The notes under the pieces are model-generated. The model made no database searches, was not told the origin of the DNA, and saw only the letters and a list, made by a program, of their open reading frames with translations. The translations under genes and the position numbers were made by a program. A stretch of 64,000 nucleotides of DNA from DATAJX01 sp036261915. Lineage in GTDB: Bacteria > Pseudomonadota > Alphaproteobacteria > UBA2136 > UBA6156. The first letter of the stretch is position 1; the number at the start of each line of letters is the position of its first letter. Shown here piece after piece: positions 7,296 to 14,936 of the stretch. The DNA is taken from assembly GCA_036261915.1 (NCBI GenBank), contig DATAJX010000005.1:1-64000 (forward strand). Direction: 5' to 3'.

Positions 7296-7901
7296 ATGCC
7301 AAGCATCGACCAAAGCAAACTGCTCATCATCGCCACCGACGGCTACGAAAAGTCCGAACTCGAAACGCCGCTGAACGACCTCAAGCGCCAGGGTGCCACG
7401 GTCGATGTGGCCGCCCCCGCCAAAACGCTCGAAGAGGGCAGCATCAGCGCCTGGAACGGCAGCACCGCCTACTGGGACGGCAGCGTGCCGGTCGACCTCA
7501 GCCTCGCCAACGTCGACGTGAACGACTACGACGCCCTCATCATCCCCGGCGGGGTGATGAATCCCGACAAGCTGCGGGCCGACCCGCTCGCCGTCGGCAT
7601 CGTCAAAAATTTCGTCGCCAGCGGCAAGCCGGTGGCGGCCATCTGCCACGGGCCGTGGCTGCTGGTCGAGGCCGACGCCGTGCGCGGCCGCCAGGTCACG
7701 TCCTTCGGCAGCATCAAAACCGACGTCATCAACGCGGGCGGCGACTGGGTCGACCAGGCCGTGGTGGCCGACGAAGGCATCATCACCAGCCGCAGCCCGA
7801 AAGACCTTTCAGCCTTCATCGAAAAAATAGTGGAAGAGGTCGAAGAAGGCCGCCACGCCAACCGCGCCGCCACCACGCACAAAATACGCGAACTGCACTA
7901 A
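7296..7901 (+). CDS. DJ-1/PfpI family protein (type 1 glutamine amidotransferase-like)
   Basis: 201 aa, cytoplasmic. The family includes stress proteins with protein- or glyoxal-related activities (YhbO, PfpI). The nucleophile elbow AICHGPWLL carries the conserved Cys, preceded by the acidic residue in DGYEKSELETP; PGG in DALIIPGGVMNP is the usual oxyanion loop. The ribosome-binding site GGAAAGGGGA lies upstream. It is the first chromosomal gene to the right of the island, with GC-rich codon use unlike the island genes. Which family activity it has cannot be read from sequence. Confidence 0.9.
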   Translation: MPSIDQSKLLIIATDGYEKSELETPLNDLKRQGATVDVAAPAKTLEEGSISAWNGSTAYWDGSVPVDLSLANVDVNDYDALIIPGGVMNPDKLRADPLAVGIVKNFVASGKPVAAICHGPWLLVEADAVRGRQVTSFGSIKTDVINAGGDWVDQAVVADEGIITSRSPKDLSAFIEKIVEEVEEGRHANRAATTHKIRELH

Positions 7902-7905
7902 CCGG

Positions 7906-9672
7906 CTAACCGCGCGGGGCATTCATCAGGCGCAGTACGTCGTCGCGTGTCGCGCCTTCCATGTGCATGGCGTGCCAGCAGGCCATCACCGTCAGGCTGA
8001 ACGCCACCTTGGCCACCTTGCGGTCGCGCAGTTTGCCCAGCATGGCCTCGCGGCCTTTTGGCGTCAGCACCCCGTCAATGAATTTGCTCTGCCGCCACAG
8101 GTTGGCCACGCGGTGCTGGCCGCTGTGCAGCCACGCGCCCACGGGCACGCTGAAGCCCTGCTTTTTGCCAAAGGCCAGCTCGCCGAACCCGCGCCGCTTC
8201 AGGCGCTCGCGCAGCAGCCACTTGCCCCAGCCCTCCCGCACCTTCAATGCATCGGGCAAGGCAAAGCCGAAGGCCGCCAACTGGTCGTCCAGGTACGGCA
8301 CGCGGCCTTCCACGCCCTGCACCATCAACGTGCGGTCAAGCTTCAGCAACAGGCCGTCGGGCAACCACCCGGCCACGTCGGCGCCCTGCTTTTTCTGTAG
8401 CACGCTCCAGCCTTTCAGCGGCCACGGCAAGGCCACATGGCGTTTGGCATCGGCCAGCTTTTTGTCTTTCAGGTAGCCGCGCACGGCCTGCAACTCGCCG
8501 CCGCGCCAGCCGCGCAAAAGTTCTTTCCACCACGGCCGCTGATAACTTTTGTACCCCCCGAAGATCTCATCCCCGCCCTCGCCGCTCAACACCACCTTCA
8601 CCCCGGCCTCGCGCGCGGCATGGCTCAGCTTCAGCAGCGGCAACGCGGCATAGTCCAGCGCCATGTCGTCCAGCGCCCAGGCCATGTCCACCACGCCGGG
8701 CCAAAAATCCTCCTCGCCATACACCACCTCGGTGTGCAGCGCGCCCACCTGCCTGGCCAGCGTGCGTGCAACGGCACTTTCATCCTTGGCTCCATCAACG
8801 CTAAAGCGCGCAGTGAAGCTCCGTACCTCCACACCCAGGTCGCGCAGCGCCAGCACCATGTTGGTGCTGTCCAACCCGCCGGACAGAAACGCCCCCACCC
8901 CCACCTCGCCCTGCAAATGCCGCCGCATCGCGGCCTTCATCAGCGCGTCAAACTGTTCCAGCGCCGCTTCATCGCCGCGCGCCACGGGCGCCGCCAAAGG
9001 CGCCAGCCTGCGCCCGCGCCGTACGATCTTTCCTTCCTTCACCACCAGCCATTCGCCGGGCATCAGGCGCTTCACCCCGGCAAACAGGGTCGCGTCGCCG
9101 GGGCTGTCATGAAAGCCCAACACAACCCCCAGCGCCTCGCGGTTCATCTCGCGCGCCACCCAACCGGCAGCCAGCAACGCACGCGGTTCGCTGGCGCAGG
9201 CAAAGCCCTTGGCGGTCTCGGCGTAGTACAGCGGCTTGATGCCAAAGCAATCGCGCGCCACAACCATGGTGCCGTCACGCGTGTCAGCCAGCACCAGCCC
9301 GTACATGCCCTGCAATTTATCAAAGGCCGAAACCCCTTCCCGCCCATACAGCCACAGCGGCGGCTCGCAATCGCTGCGGGTGGAAAGCCTCACCCCCGCC
9401 GCACGCAATTCGGTTTGAAGCTCGGGGTAATTATAGATCTCGCCATTGGCGGCCAGCGCCACTTCGCCGTCCGGAAATTTCGCCACCAGCGGCTGCGCGC
9501 CACCGGCCACATCCACAATGGCCAACCGGGTATGAACCAGCCCCAACCCGCCCTCGGCCCACACCGCTTCGCCATCGGGCCCACGGTGGGCCAGTGCCTT
9601 GGCCAGGGGCGCCAAAAGCCCGGCGCTCACCTTCGCCTTGCCCGCTAAACAAATGCCCGCGATCCCACACAT
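7906..9672 (-). CDS. asnB: Asparagine synthetase (glutamine-hydrolysing)
   Basis: ATP-dependent conversion of aspartate to asparagine using glutamine nitrogen. 588 aa, opening MCGIAGI, so Cys2 is the glutaminase nucleophile after Met removal. NGEIYNY and the RSDCEP region belong to the N-terminal amidotransferase domain. FLSGGLDS is the ATP pyrophosphatase P-loop, and SGEGGDEIFGGY is the conserved synthetase signature. Some relatives amidate other substrates, so asparagine is the likely but not certain product. It lies 6 bp upstream of nothing obvious but directly downstream of comF on the same strand. Confidence 0.92.
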   Translation of the reverse strand: MCGIAGICLAGKAKVSAGLLAPLAKALAHRGPDGEAVWAEGGLGLVHTRLAIVDVAGGAQPLVAKFPDGEVALAANGEIYNYPELQTELRAAGVRLSTRSDCEPPLWLYGREGVSAFDKLQGMYGLVLADTRDGTMVVARDCFGIKPLYYAETAKGFACASEPRALLAAGWVAREMNREALGVVLGFHDSPGDATLFAGVKRLMPGEWLVVKEGKIVRRGRRLAPLAAPVARGDEAALEQFDALMKAAMRRHLQGEVGVGAFLSGGLDSTNMVLALRDLGVEVRSFTARFSVDGAKDESAVARTLARQVGALHTEVVYGEEDFWPGVVDMAWALDDMALDYAALPLLKLSHAAREAGVKVVLSGEGGDEIFGGYKSYQRPWWKELLRGWRGGELQAVRGYLKDKKLADAKRHVALPWPLKGWSVLQKKQGADVAGWLPDGLLLKLDRTLMVQGVEGRVPYLDDQLAAFGFALPDALKVREGWGKWLLRERLKRRGFGELAFGKKQGFSVPVGAWLHSGQHRVANLWRQSKFIDGVLTPKGREAMLGKLRDRKVAKVAFSLTVMACWHAMHMEGATRDDVLRLMNAPRG

Positions 9673-9678
9673 GATTTT

Positions 9679-10410
9679 TTATCGTAGCGCACTTAAGTCG
9701 CGGCCGGGAGCCGTGTAGCACAAAGTACGCACAACCACGCTGGCGGCCCCGGCACGCCGCAACGCCAGCGCGCAGGCCCGCACGGTGGCCCCGGTGGTGA
9801 AGATATCATCCACCAAAATCACATGCTCACCCGCCACCGCAGGCAAAGCCACAAAATCAGCCCCACTCAACTTCTGCCGTTGCGCACGGGTCTTGGCGGC
9901 CTGAAAACCCCCATCGCGCACCTTGCGCAAACTCAGCACATCCACTTCAAGCCCGCTCATTTTCCCCAGCGCCTGAACCAGCAAGGCGGCATGGTTATAG
10001 GTACGCACGCGCAGCTTTTTGGGGTGAAGCGGCACCGGCACCAGCAACCCTTCCTTCGGCAAGCGGTCAACCATCAGCCGGGCCAGCGCGGCCGAATACT
10101 GCGGGTGGTCGGCAAACTTCCATTGGAGGATCACCTCGCGCAAAAGGCCCTCATACAAAAACGGCGCGGCAAACCCGCTTACCCCGGCGGGCAGCTGGGG
10201 CGGCAACACACCGGTCTTGTCCCACCACGGCAATTTCGCATAACAATCAGGGCAAAAGGCCACCGGCTCGGCAGCGGGCAAACGCGCGTGGCAGGCCACG
10301 CAGGCGGGCGGCAAAATCGCGCCAAAGGCGCGTTTCATAAGCGCCAGGCCAAAGCGAGCGACAAAGGCCGCAGGCCGTGCGAAGCGAGAGGCCTCTTTTT
10401 CCGGATTCAT
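9679..10410 (-). CDS. comF: ComF family phosphoribosyltransferase-like protein
   Basis: Relatives act in DNA uptake or reuse. A zinc-ribbon-like CVACHARL...FCPDC module precedes the PRTase domain with the PRPP loop VILVDDIFTTGAT. The longest frame (243 aa, start 10410) begins with about 25 residues encoded by a palindromic repeat (EASRFARPAAFVARFGLALMKRAFGA). An internal ATG at 10338 (MKRAFGAILPP) gives 219 aa, closer to the normal beginning. Which start is used is open. It lies 6 bp from asnB, so co-transcription is likely. Confidence 0.88.
   Translation of the reverse strand: MNPEKEASRFARPAAFVARFGLALMKRAFGAILPPACVACHARLPAAEPVAFCPDCYAKLPWWDKTGVLPPQLPAGVSGFAAPFLYEGLLREVILQWKFADHPQYSAALARLMVDRLPKEGLLVPVPLHPKKLRVRTYNHAALLVQALGKMSGLEVDVLSLRKVRDGGFQAAKTRAQRQKLSGADFVALPAVAGEHVILVDDIFTTGATVRACALALRRAGAASVVVRTLCYTAPGRDLSALR
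10318..10395 (-). repeat. Palindromic element family 1, copy in the comF 5' end
   Basis: Read on the minus strand: a GGCCTC...CTTCGCACGGCCTGCGGCC 5' part, then GCGCTTATGAAA and the hairpin CGCGCC-TTT-GGCGCG ending GAT. The 5' part aligns closely with the copy at 26530-26609 although their end hairpins differ in sequence. Here the element lies inside the long comF frame and its last base abuts the first native comF codons. Confidence 0.75.
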
Positions 10411-10513
10411 AACCCTTTATACACTCTTTACGAACGAAGCGCCCTTCCCCACCGCAAACTTACACCGAAGCGGCTAGAATTTCCCGGTTACATGAACAAA
10501 GGAGAATACGGCC

Positions 10514-10765
10514 ATGAATAAAGCATTTCTGATCGTCCCCATCGCCACCTCGCTGGCGCTGGGCGGGTGCACCACCACCGACTGGATGAATACCAAAACC
10601 GTCGCAGGCGGCGCAGCCGTGGGCGCGCTGGTGGGTACGGGCCTGGGTGTGGGTGTGGCGGCCCTCGCCAGCACCAACCTCTGGACCGGCGCCCTGGTCG
10701 GTGCCGGTGTCGGCGGCGCACTGGGCGCGGCCGGCGGCGCGGCGGCCAACCAGCCGATGTACTAG
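10514..10765 (+). CDS. Small glycine-zipper lipoprotein
   Basis: 83 aa with a signal sequence and lipobox (SLALGGC, Cys18), then a glycine-zipper stretch (VAGGAAVGALVGTGLGVGVA and VGAGVGGALGAAGGAA) of the kind that inserts in or packs against the outer membrane. The ribosome-binding site GGAGAATACGGCC precedes ATG. A TAGAAT -10-like box is about 35 bp upstream. It is paired with a similar lipoprotein gene 26 bp downstream, presumably after local duplication. Confidence 0.8.
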   Translation: MNKAFLIVPIATSLALGGCTTTDWMNTKTVAGGAAVGALVGTGLGVGVAALASTNLWTGALVGAGVGGALGAAGGAAANQPMY

Positions 10766-10791
10766 GCAAAGGCAAAAAAGGAGAAAAGACC

Positions 10792-11043
10792 ATGAAGCAT
10801 AACCTCGCTCCCAAACTCACCCTCGGCGCCCTCGCCGTGGTGTCGGCGCTGGCCCTGTCGGCCTGCGGCGAAAGCGTGGCCGACCGCAGCATCTCCGGCG
10901 CCGGTATCGGTGCCGGGGTCGGTGCCGGTGCTGCGGCCCTTACCGGCGGCAACCCGTGGACGGGCGCCATCGTCGGCGGTGCCGTCGGCGGCGTGGGCGG
11001 TGCGGCCACCGCACCCCGCTACCGCCATTACGATGGCTACTAA
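10792..11043 (+). CDS. Small glycine-zipper lipoprotein, second copy
   Basis: 83 aa; lipobox ALALSAC, then SGAGIGAGVGAGAAALTGGNPWTGAIVGGAVGGVGGA. The LTGGNPWTGAIVGGAVGG core parallels ASTNLWTGALVGAGVGG in the preceding gene. The start has AAGGAGA upstream. It is probably co-transcribed with 10514-10765 and ends at the terminator near 11085. Confidence 0.8.
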   Translation: MKHNLAPKLTLGALAVVSALALSACGESVADRSISGAGIGAGVGAGAAALTGGNPWTGAIVGGAVGGVGGAATAPRYRHYDGY

Positions 11044-11084
11044 GGGTTTCCGAACAGGTTTACTCATCGGAGACACCTATCCTG

Positions 11085-11110
11085 AAAGGGCCCACGGGGG
11101 CCCTTTTGTT
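11085..11110 (+). terminator. Rho-independent terminator
   Basis: An AAAGGGCCC/GGGCCCTTT stem followed by TTTTGTT, closing the lipoprotein pair. Confidence 0.8.
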
Positions 11111-11179
11111 ATGGGTTGCCATGGTCGCCGCCAGCCGCTACAACCCTTTCAACTTCAGCTCTCTAGCGGAGACACCTCC

Positions 11180-11899
11180 ATGCTTCCTGCCTACAAACCC
11201 CACACGCCCTGCGTGGTCGTCTACGACCTCGACGACGTGCTGGTGCAAACCCAAACCGCCGCGGTGCAGGCCTTCGCCCATTGCTTCGCCGCCAATCTCG
11301 ATATCACCTACGACGAAGCCGAACACCTCACGCTCAACTACTTCCACCAGCACGGCGACAGCACGCGCTACATGGCCGAACGCTTCGGAAAGGACGACGC
11401 GTGGATAGCCAAATGCCAGCACGACATCCACCAGCGGCTCATCGACCAGGCCGCCGGTTTCGTCATGCCAGACCAGCCGCTGCGCCAACAGCTCGAACAT
11501 GCCGGCGCCGCGGGCCACACGCAGGCGGTGCTCACGTTCAGCCAAAACAACTACGCCCACCACATGCTCGGCCTCGCCGGCATCCGCCCGCTGTTCGTGC
11601 CCGAACTGGTGCTTACCCACCAGTGCGTCGAAGGCCACAGCAAACGCACGCCCGAGCCCTACCTGCGCCTGCTGCAGCGGCTCACCCACGTGGCCGCCAG
11701 CCACCCGCACATCATGGTCGAAGACCAGCCGGGCAACCTCAAACCGGCGGCCCAACTGGGCTTCACCACCGTGCTGGTGGGCGAGGCCGCAAGGGCCAAC
11801 ACCGACGGTTTCATCCATGCGCGTTACCCCCGCGTGCATGATTTCCTCACGGCGTTCCTCGCGGGCACCTTCACTCCAAACCTCGAACATGCAGCATAA
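11180..11899 (+). CDS. HAD-superfamily hydrolase
   Basis: 239 aa. CVVVYDLDDVLVQT contains the D-x-D catalytic loop; LTFSQNN is the motif II region, KRTPEPY provides the motif III lysine, and IMVEDQPGNLKPA is the motif IV acidic loop. It is therefore a complete phosphatase or phosphotransferase fold with an alpha-helical cap between 30 and 110. The substrate is unknown. The start at 11180 follows CGGAGACACCTCC. Strong terminators flank it, so it is monocistronic. Confidence 0.85.
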   Translation: MLPAYKPHTPCVVVYDLDDVLVQTQTAAVQAFAHCFAANLDITYDEAEHLTLNYFHQHGDSTRYMAERFGKDDAWIAKCQHDIHQRLIDQAAGFVMPDQPLRQQLEHAGAAGHTQAVLTFSQNNYAHHMLGLAGIRPLFVPELVLTHQCVEGHSKRTPEPYLRLLQRLTHVAASHPHIMVEDQPGNLKPAAQLGFTTVLVGEAARANTDGFIHARYPRVHDFLTAFLAGTFTPNLEHAA

Positions 11900-11907
11900 T
11901 AAAAAAA

Positions 11908-11937
11908 ACGGCCCCGGATATCCCCGGGGCCGTTTTC
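11908..11937 (+). terminator. Terminator after the HAD gene
   Basis: ACGGCCCCGG/CCGGGGCCGT stem with A tract before and T tract after. Confidence 0.85.
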
Positions 11938-12002
11938 GTCGTCTGCTCGGCAAAGCGACACCAGCGCATCACTCCTGCATCATCTGCGCTCGTTTTCGGC
12001 CC

Positions 12003-12047
12003 CAAATGCGACACAAGTGTACAGTCAACCGACAGCAAAGCATCACT
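12003..12047 (+). repeat. Dispersed repeat family 4, copy 1
   Basis: About 40 bp around AAGTGTACAGTCAACCGACA recur in inverted orientation at 13213-13268 with few changes. Together they flank the methyltransferase-like gene and mscL. Confidence 0.6.
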
Positions 12048-12082
12048 TGCGCACACCCCGCAATGGCCTCATGCTCGGGGCC

Positions 12083-12715
12083 ATGAAAACCCAGGCCCAG
12101 CCTGTCTTTAACGAGATCGCACGGCGTCTGGCCGACCGGCTCGATGACCTGCTGCGCAAGCCCACCCGGGCTCTTATAACGGGCACCGAAGCGCCTATTT
12201 CTCATATTATTCAACAGCAATATCAGCATATTGCCATTTTATCTTCAACCGACACAAGTCTTCAAACCGAGCCCGCCAATCTGCTTATCGGCCACCTGCC
12301 GCTGAGCGCCGATGTGGCGCAGGTACTGGCGCAGGCCACCCCCCTGCTCGCCCCGGACAGCCCCGTCATCCTCACCCTGCTAGGCCTCGGCAGCTTTGCC
12401 GAAACCCAAAGCCCCCCGCCACTTCCCGATGTGCGCGACATCGGCGACCTGCCCGGGATCCGCAAGCTTTCGTTGCCGGTGATCGACCGTGACCGCCTTA
12501 CCCTCACCTTCGAGAATGAGGCCGCCCTCCATCGCACCTTCGAGGCCCACGGCTGGCCCCTCGCCGCCCTCAGCAACATGAATATAAACAAACTAACCAT
12601 TGAAATCATTTATATTCACGGGCACACCAAAGGCCCCAACCAGCCGCAACCCGCCAAACGCGGCAGCGGCAAGGTATCAATGGTCAAAATTTTGCACACC
12701 AATTCAGAGAGTTAG
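12083..12715 (+). CDS. Degenerate BioC/NDUFAF5-like methyltransferase homologue
   Basis: 210 aa from ATG 12083 (MKTQAQPVFNEIARRLADRL); ATG 12071 is an alternative. The order FNEIARRLADRLDD, ALITG, then NLLIGHLPLSADVAQVLAQA and PDSPVILTLLGLGSFAE follows the BioC/NDUFAF5 layout. The SAM-binding glycine motif (DLGCGTG type) is reduced to ITGTEAPIS and the HW in the LHWV region is absent. It may no longer bind SAM. Function is inferred from weak similarity only. Confidence 0.55.
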   Translation: MKTQAQPVFNEIARRLADRLDDLLRKPTRALITGTEAPISHIIQQQYQHIAILSSTDTSLQTEPANLLIGHLPLSADVAQVLAQATPLLAPDSPVILTLLGLGSFAETQSPPPLPDVRDIGDLPGIRKLSLPVIDRDRLTLTFENEAALHRTFEAHGWPLAALSNMNINKLTIEIIYIHGHTKGPNQPQPAKRGSGKVSMVKILHTNSES

Positions 12716-12773
12716 CTTTACAATTTGCGCGCCGCCCGTACACTTGGACCATTCAAACAGAAAGGGTAAAAAC

Positions 12774-13163
12774 GTGAGTTTTGTTAACGAATTCAAAAGC
12801 TTCATCATGCGCGGCAACGTCGTCGACCTGGCCGTGGGTGTGGTAATCGGGACTGCTTTTGGCAAGATTGTAAGTAGTTTGGTGGACAGCATCATCATGC
12901 CGGTGGTGGGTTTTTTGGTGAGCGGGGTGAACATCAGCGACCTGGCTTTTAACACCAGCACCATTCCGGGGGCGCCCAGCGTGCTGATCCCATACGGTAA
13001 ATTTGCGCAGAGCTGCGTTGATTTTTTGATTGTGGCCTTTGTGATTTTCATGGTGGTGAAGACCATGGCGCACTTTATGCCCAAGCCCAAGCCCGCGCCC
13101 AAGGGGCCGAGCGCTGAAGAGCTTTTGACGCAGATCCGCGACCTGTTGAAGAAGAAAAAGTAG
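12774..13163 (+). CDS. mscL: Large-conductance mechanosensitive channel MscL
   Basis: Homopentameric inner-membrane channel opened by membrane tension in hypo-osmotic shock. 129 aa, near the usual length. GTG start at 12774 gives the classic N-terminus SFVNEFKSFIMRGNVVDLAVGVVIG (TM1 with the GxxxG-like pore lining), a periplasmic loop, TM2 (FLIVAFVIFMVVKTM), and a basic C-terminal helix (EELLTQIRDLLKKKK). AAAGGG lies upstream as ribosome-binding site. Confidence 0.97.
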   Translation: MSFVNEFKSFIMRGNVVDLAVGVVIGTAFGKIVSSLVDSIIMPVVGFLVSGVNISDLAFNTSTIPGAPSVLIPYGKFAQSCVDFLIVAFVIFMVVKTMAHFMPKPKPAPKGPSAEELLTQIRDLLKKKK

Positions 13164-13212
13164 GCTCTGGAATGATGCGCCAGTGGCTCTGGGATGGCGC
13201 TTTTGTGTAGCG

Positions 13213-13268
13213 CCGATGTCGCATTTTGATGCGCGGCTGTCGGTTGGCTGTACACTTTTGACGCATGA
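13213..13268 (-). repeat. Dispersed repeat family 4, copy 2 (inverted)
   Basis: Reverse complement of the 12003-12047 repeat: shared TGCG, AAGTGTACAG, CAACCGACAGC and GCATCA blocks. It lies between mscL and the next terminator. Confidence 0.6.
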
Positions 13269-13273
13269 CGCAA

Positions 13274-13301
13274 AAAACACCCCCGCGAACGGGGGTGTTT
13301 T
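13274..13301. terminator. Bidirectional terminator
   Basis: AAAACACCCCCG/CGGGGGTGTTTT stem between convergent mscL and the J-domain gene. Confidence 0.85.
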
Positions 13302-13312
13302 GCTTTTGTGCC

Positions 13313-14524
13313 CTAGGCGGCGTGGCCGTACGGCTTGAGGCCGAGGGTGACGCGCCGCTTGTTGATGGCGGGGGTGATGCCCACGAACAGGTGGTCGAGT
13401 TCGGGGTCGATGGTAATGGCCAGGACGTCGTGCGGGAACGACATGGCCGCCAGTTGCGCCACGGTTTTGCCGAGGCCCTCGTGGCTATCGTTGCTGCCGG
13501 CATTGGGCGAGGCATCGTTACCCGTGACCGCCATGACGGCCACAGGCTCTTCGCCCTTGCGGCCGAGCATGAGCATGAGCGTGAAATCGCCCACCCGGCC
13601 CGGCTGCGGCGTGAGCCATGTGAGGTCGGACAGGTTGACCAGCTCCTCCAGCACGGCCTGCTTGCGCAGCGAGGCCTGATACAGTTCGCCCTGCCGTTGT
13701 TGCAACCGCCCGCGGGCCACTTCGACAAGGTCTTCGACCCGGACATCGTCGAGCCGCGTAGGCAGCTTTGAGGTTGCGGGGTCGGCGCCCGGCGGGGCCA
13801 GCAGCAGGGCCGCGGGGGCCATGCCGATGCGCGCCAGACCGAGCGTGCTGCCCAACTGGGCCGACAGGTCTTCGTCGATCAGGCGGCCGAGTTCGAGCTG
13901 CGCCATTTCGGCGTAGTCGGCAGGGTCGTTGAGCGCTTCGCTGACCTTGTTGCGCTTGTTGGCGATGCCGACCGTTTGGTAGGCGTCTTCCTCCAGCGCA
14001 TCGAGGTAGAGCATCTCGGCCCGCAGGGCCTCGACGAGCATGGCGCGCACCCCGGCATCGGTTGGGGCGGCCATGTAGAGCCGCCGCAGCGTGTCGGTTT
14101 TATCGGGGTTATAGCCCGAGAGCATGCGGGCGTGGGCCAGCACGGCCTCGTCGCGCCCAGTGCCTTCGGCCTGCCCCAACAGGACGGGCACGTCGAAATG
14201 CTGGGCGTCGAGCACGATGAGCGGCGTGCCGTCGGTGCAGATGGCGCGCGGGCGCTGCTGCGTGAACTCGGCCAGCCTGGCATCGAAGTAGGCCTTGCGT
14301 TGGGGGTTGAGCAGCATGTGCTCGCAGTCGGCCAGCCGTTGCAGAATGCCTTGCGCGGTGGCCTGCACCTCGGGGCCCGCGTTGGTGAGCCTATCGGGGT
14401 GGTTGGCGACGCGCTTGGTTTTGATGGCGGCCTTGATGGCCTCGGGCGAGGCATCGGCGGGCAGGCCGAGGTAGGCGTAGCGGTTGAAGATGTAGTCGAT
14501 CGTTTCGAGGGGGTTCCAGGGCAT
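13313..14524 (-). CDS. J-domain protein of unknown function
   Basis: 403 aa. Residues about 15-80 are a DnaJ-type J domain (YAYLGLPADASPEAIKAAIK, then NHPDRLTN with the HPD motif that stimulates DnaK ATPase, then a helix ending RKAYFDARL). The remainder (TPLIVLDAQHFDVPVLLGQ onward) lacks the G/F, zinc-finger and substrate domains of DnaJ and is unfamiliar. It is probably a specialised Hsp70 co-chaperone. It is transcribed alone toward a shared terminator. Confidence 0.8.
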   Translation of the reverse strand: MPWNPLETIDYIFNRYAYLGLPADASPEAIKAAIKTKRVANHPDRLTNAGPEVQATAQGILQRLADCEHMLLNPQRKAYFDARLAEFTQQRPRAICTDGTPLIVLDAQHFDVPVLLGQAEGTGRDEAVLAHARMLSGYNPDKTDTLRRLYMAAPTDAGVRAMLVEALRAEMLYLDALEEDAYQTVGIANKRNKVSEALNDPADYAEMAQLELGRLIDEDLSAQLGSTLGLARIGMAPAALLLAPPGADPATSKLPTRLDDVRVEDLVEVARGRLQQRQGELYQASLRKQAVLEELVNLSDLTWLTPQPGRVGDFTLMLMLGRKGEEPVAVMAVTGNDASPNAGSNDSHEGLGKTVAQLAAMSFPHDVLAITIDPELDHLFVGITPAINKRRVTLGLKPYGHAA

Positions 14525-14618
14525 GGAAAGCTCCGGTTTGAGGACGGGAAACGGGACGTGTGATGGCCCGTATTAGCACCGCCCGCCCATGGGAGCAAGT
14601 TATTAGATTATATGGGTT

Positions 14619-14699
14619 TTACCCCCAGAGGAGCCAGCCGATGCCGAGGCCGATAAGGACCCCATACAAAGCCATGAGGGCGAGGCCGACTGCGTTCAT
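14619..14699 (-). CDS. Tiny single-span membrane peptide B (26 aa)
   Basis: ATG at 14699 after a strong Shine-Dalgarno (GGAAGGAGA). The whole peptide is nearly one membrane helix and ends LYGVLIGLGIGWLLWG-stop, matching the end of the 36-aa peptide at 580-690. It is too short for routine gene calling. The paired upstream hairpin and structured RNA at both loci argue strongly that it is real. Role unknown. Confidence 0.65.
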   Translation of the reverse strand: MNAVGLALMALYGVLIGLGIGWLLWG

Positions 14700-14723
14700 A
14701 TTTGTTCTCCTTCCCATACAAAA

Positions 14724-14748
14724 CGGCCCCCTGAAAATCAGAGAGCCG
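14724..14748 (-). promoter_or_regulatory. Leader hairpin before membrane peptide B
   Basis: Equivalent to 722-743, with an 11-bp stem that includes two G-U pairs only when read on the minus strand, then TTTTG. It lies 5 nt from the structured RNA, as at the first locus. Confidence 0.6.
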
Positions 14749-14753
14749 GGAAG

Positions 14754-14905
14754 CTAATAACCGTTACGAGAACGGCGCAGCGTATTGACGCTTGCGCGCT
14801 GTTTTATTCCGCCGCCTTCCCAGCATATGGAAAGCGACAGTTTGGTGACGGCTGATGTCGCAGCCGCTCGTATTTGGGGTTATTAGGTCCCGGGCGCTTT
14901 TGCGC
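14754..14905 (-). ncRNA. Structured RNA element, copy B
   Basis: Helix 1 pairs 14754-14762 with 14878-14886 (CTAATAACC with GGTTATTAG). Helix 2 pairs 14765-14770 with 14867-14872 (TACGAG with CTCGTA). Internal hairpins lie at about 14775-14797 (GCGCA.GCG/CGC.TGCGC) and 14848-14866 (CGGCTG/CAGCCG); an outer hairpin at 14888-14910 follows helix 1. Relative to copy A both long-range helices changed with pairing kept. The outer hairpin pairs slightly better on the plus strand, so the strand is not settled. Confidence 0.65.
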
Positions 14906-14936
14906 TTGGGGTTACATTAGCAAAATTTTGGGGCTG

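Noticed and set aside
8437..9648. A 403-aa plus-strand open frame opposite asnB
   Set aside because: It is the antisense shadow of a strong, motif-complete asnB in GC-rich DNA; its His/Pro/Gln-rich composition is typical of such shadows.
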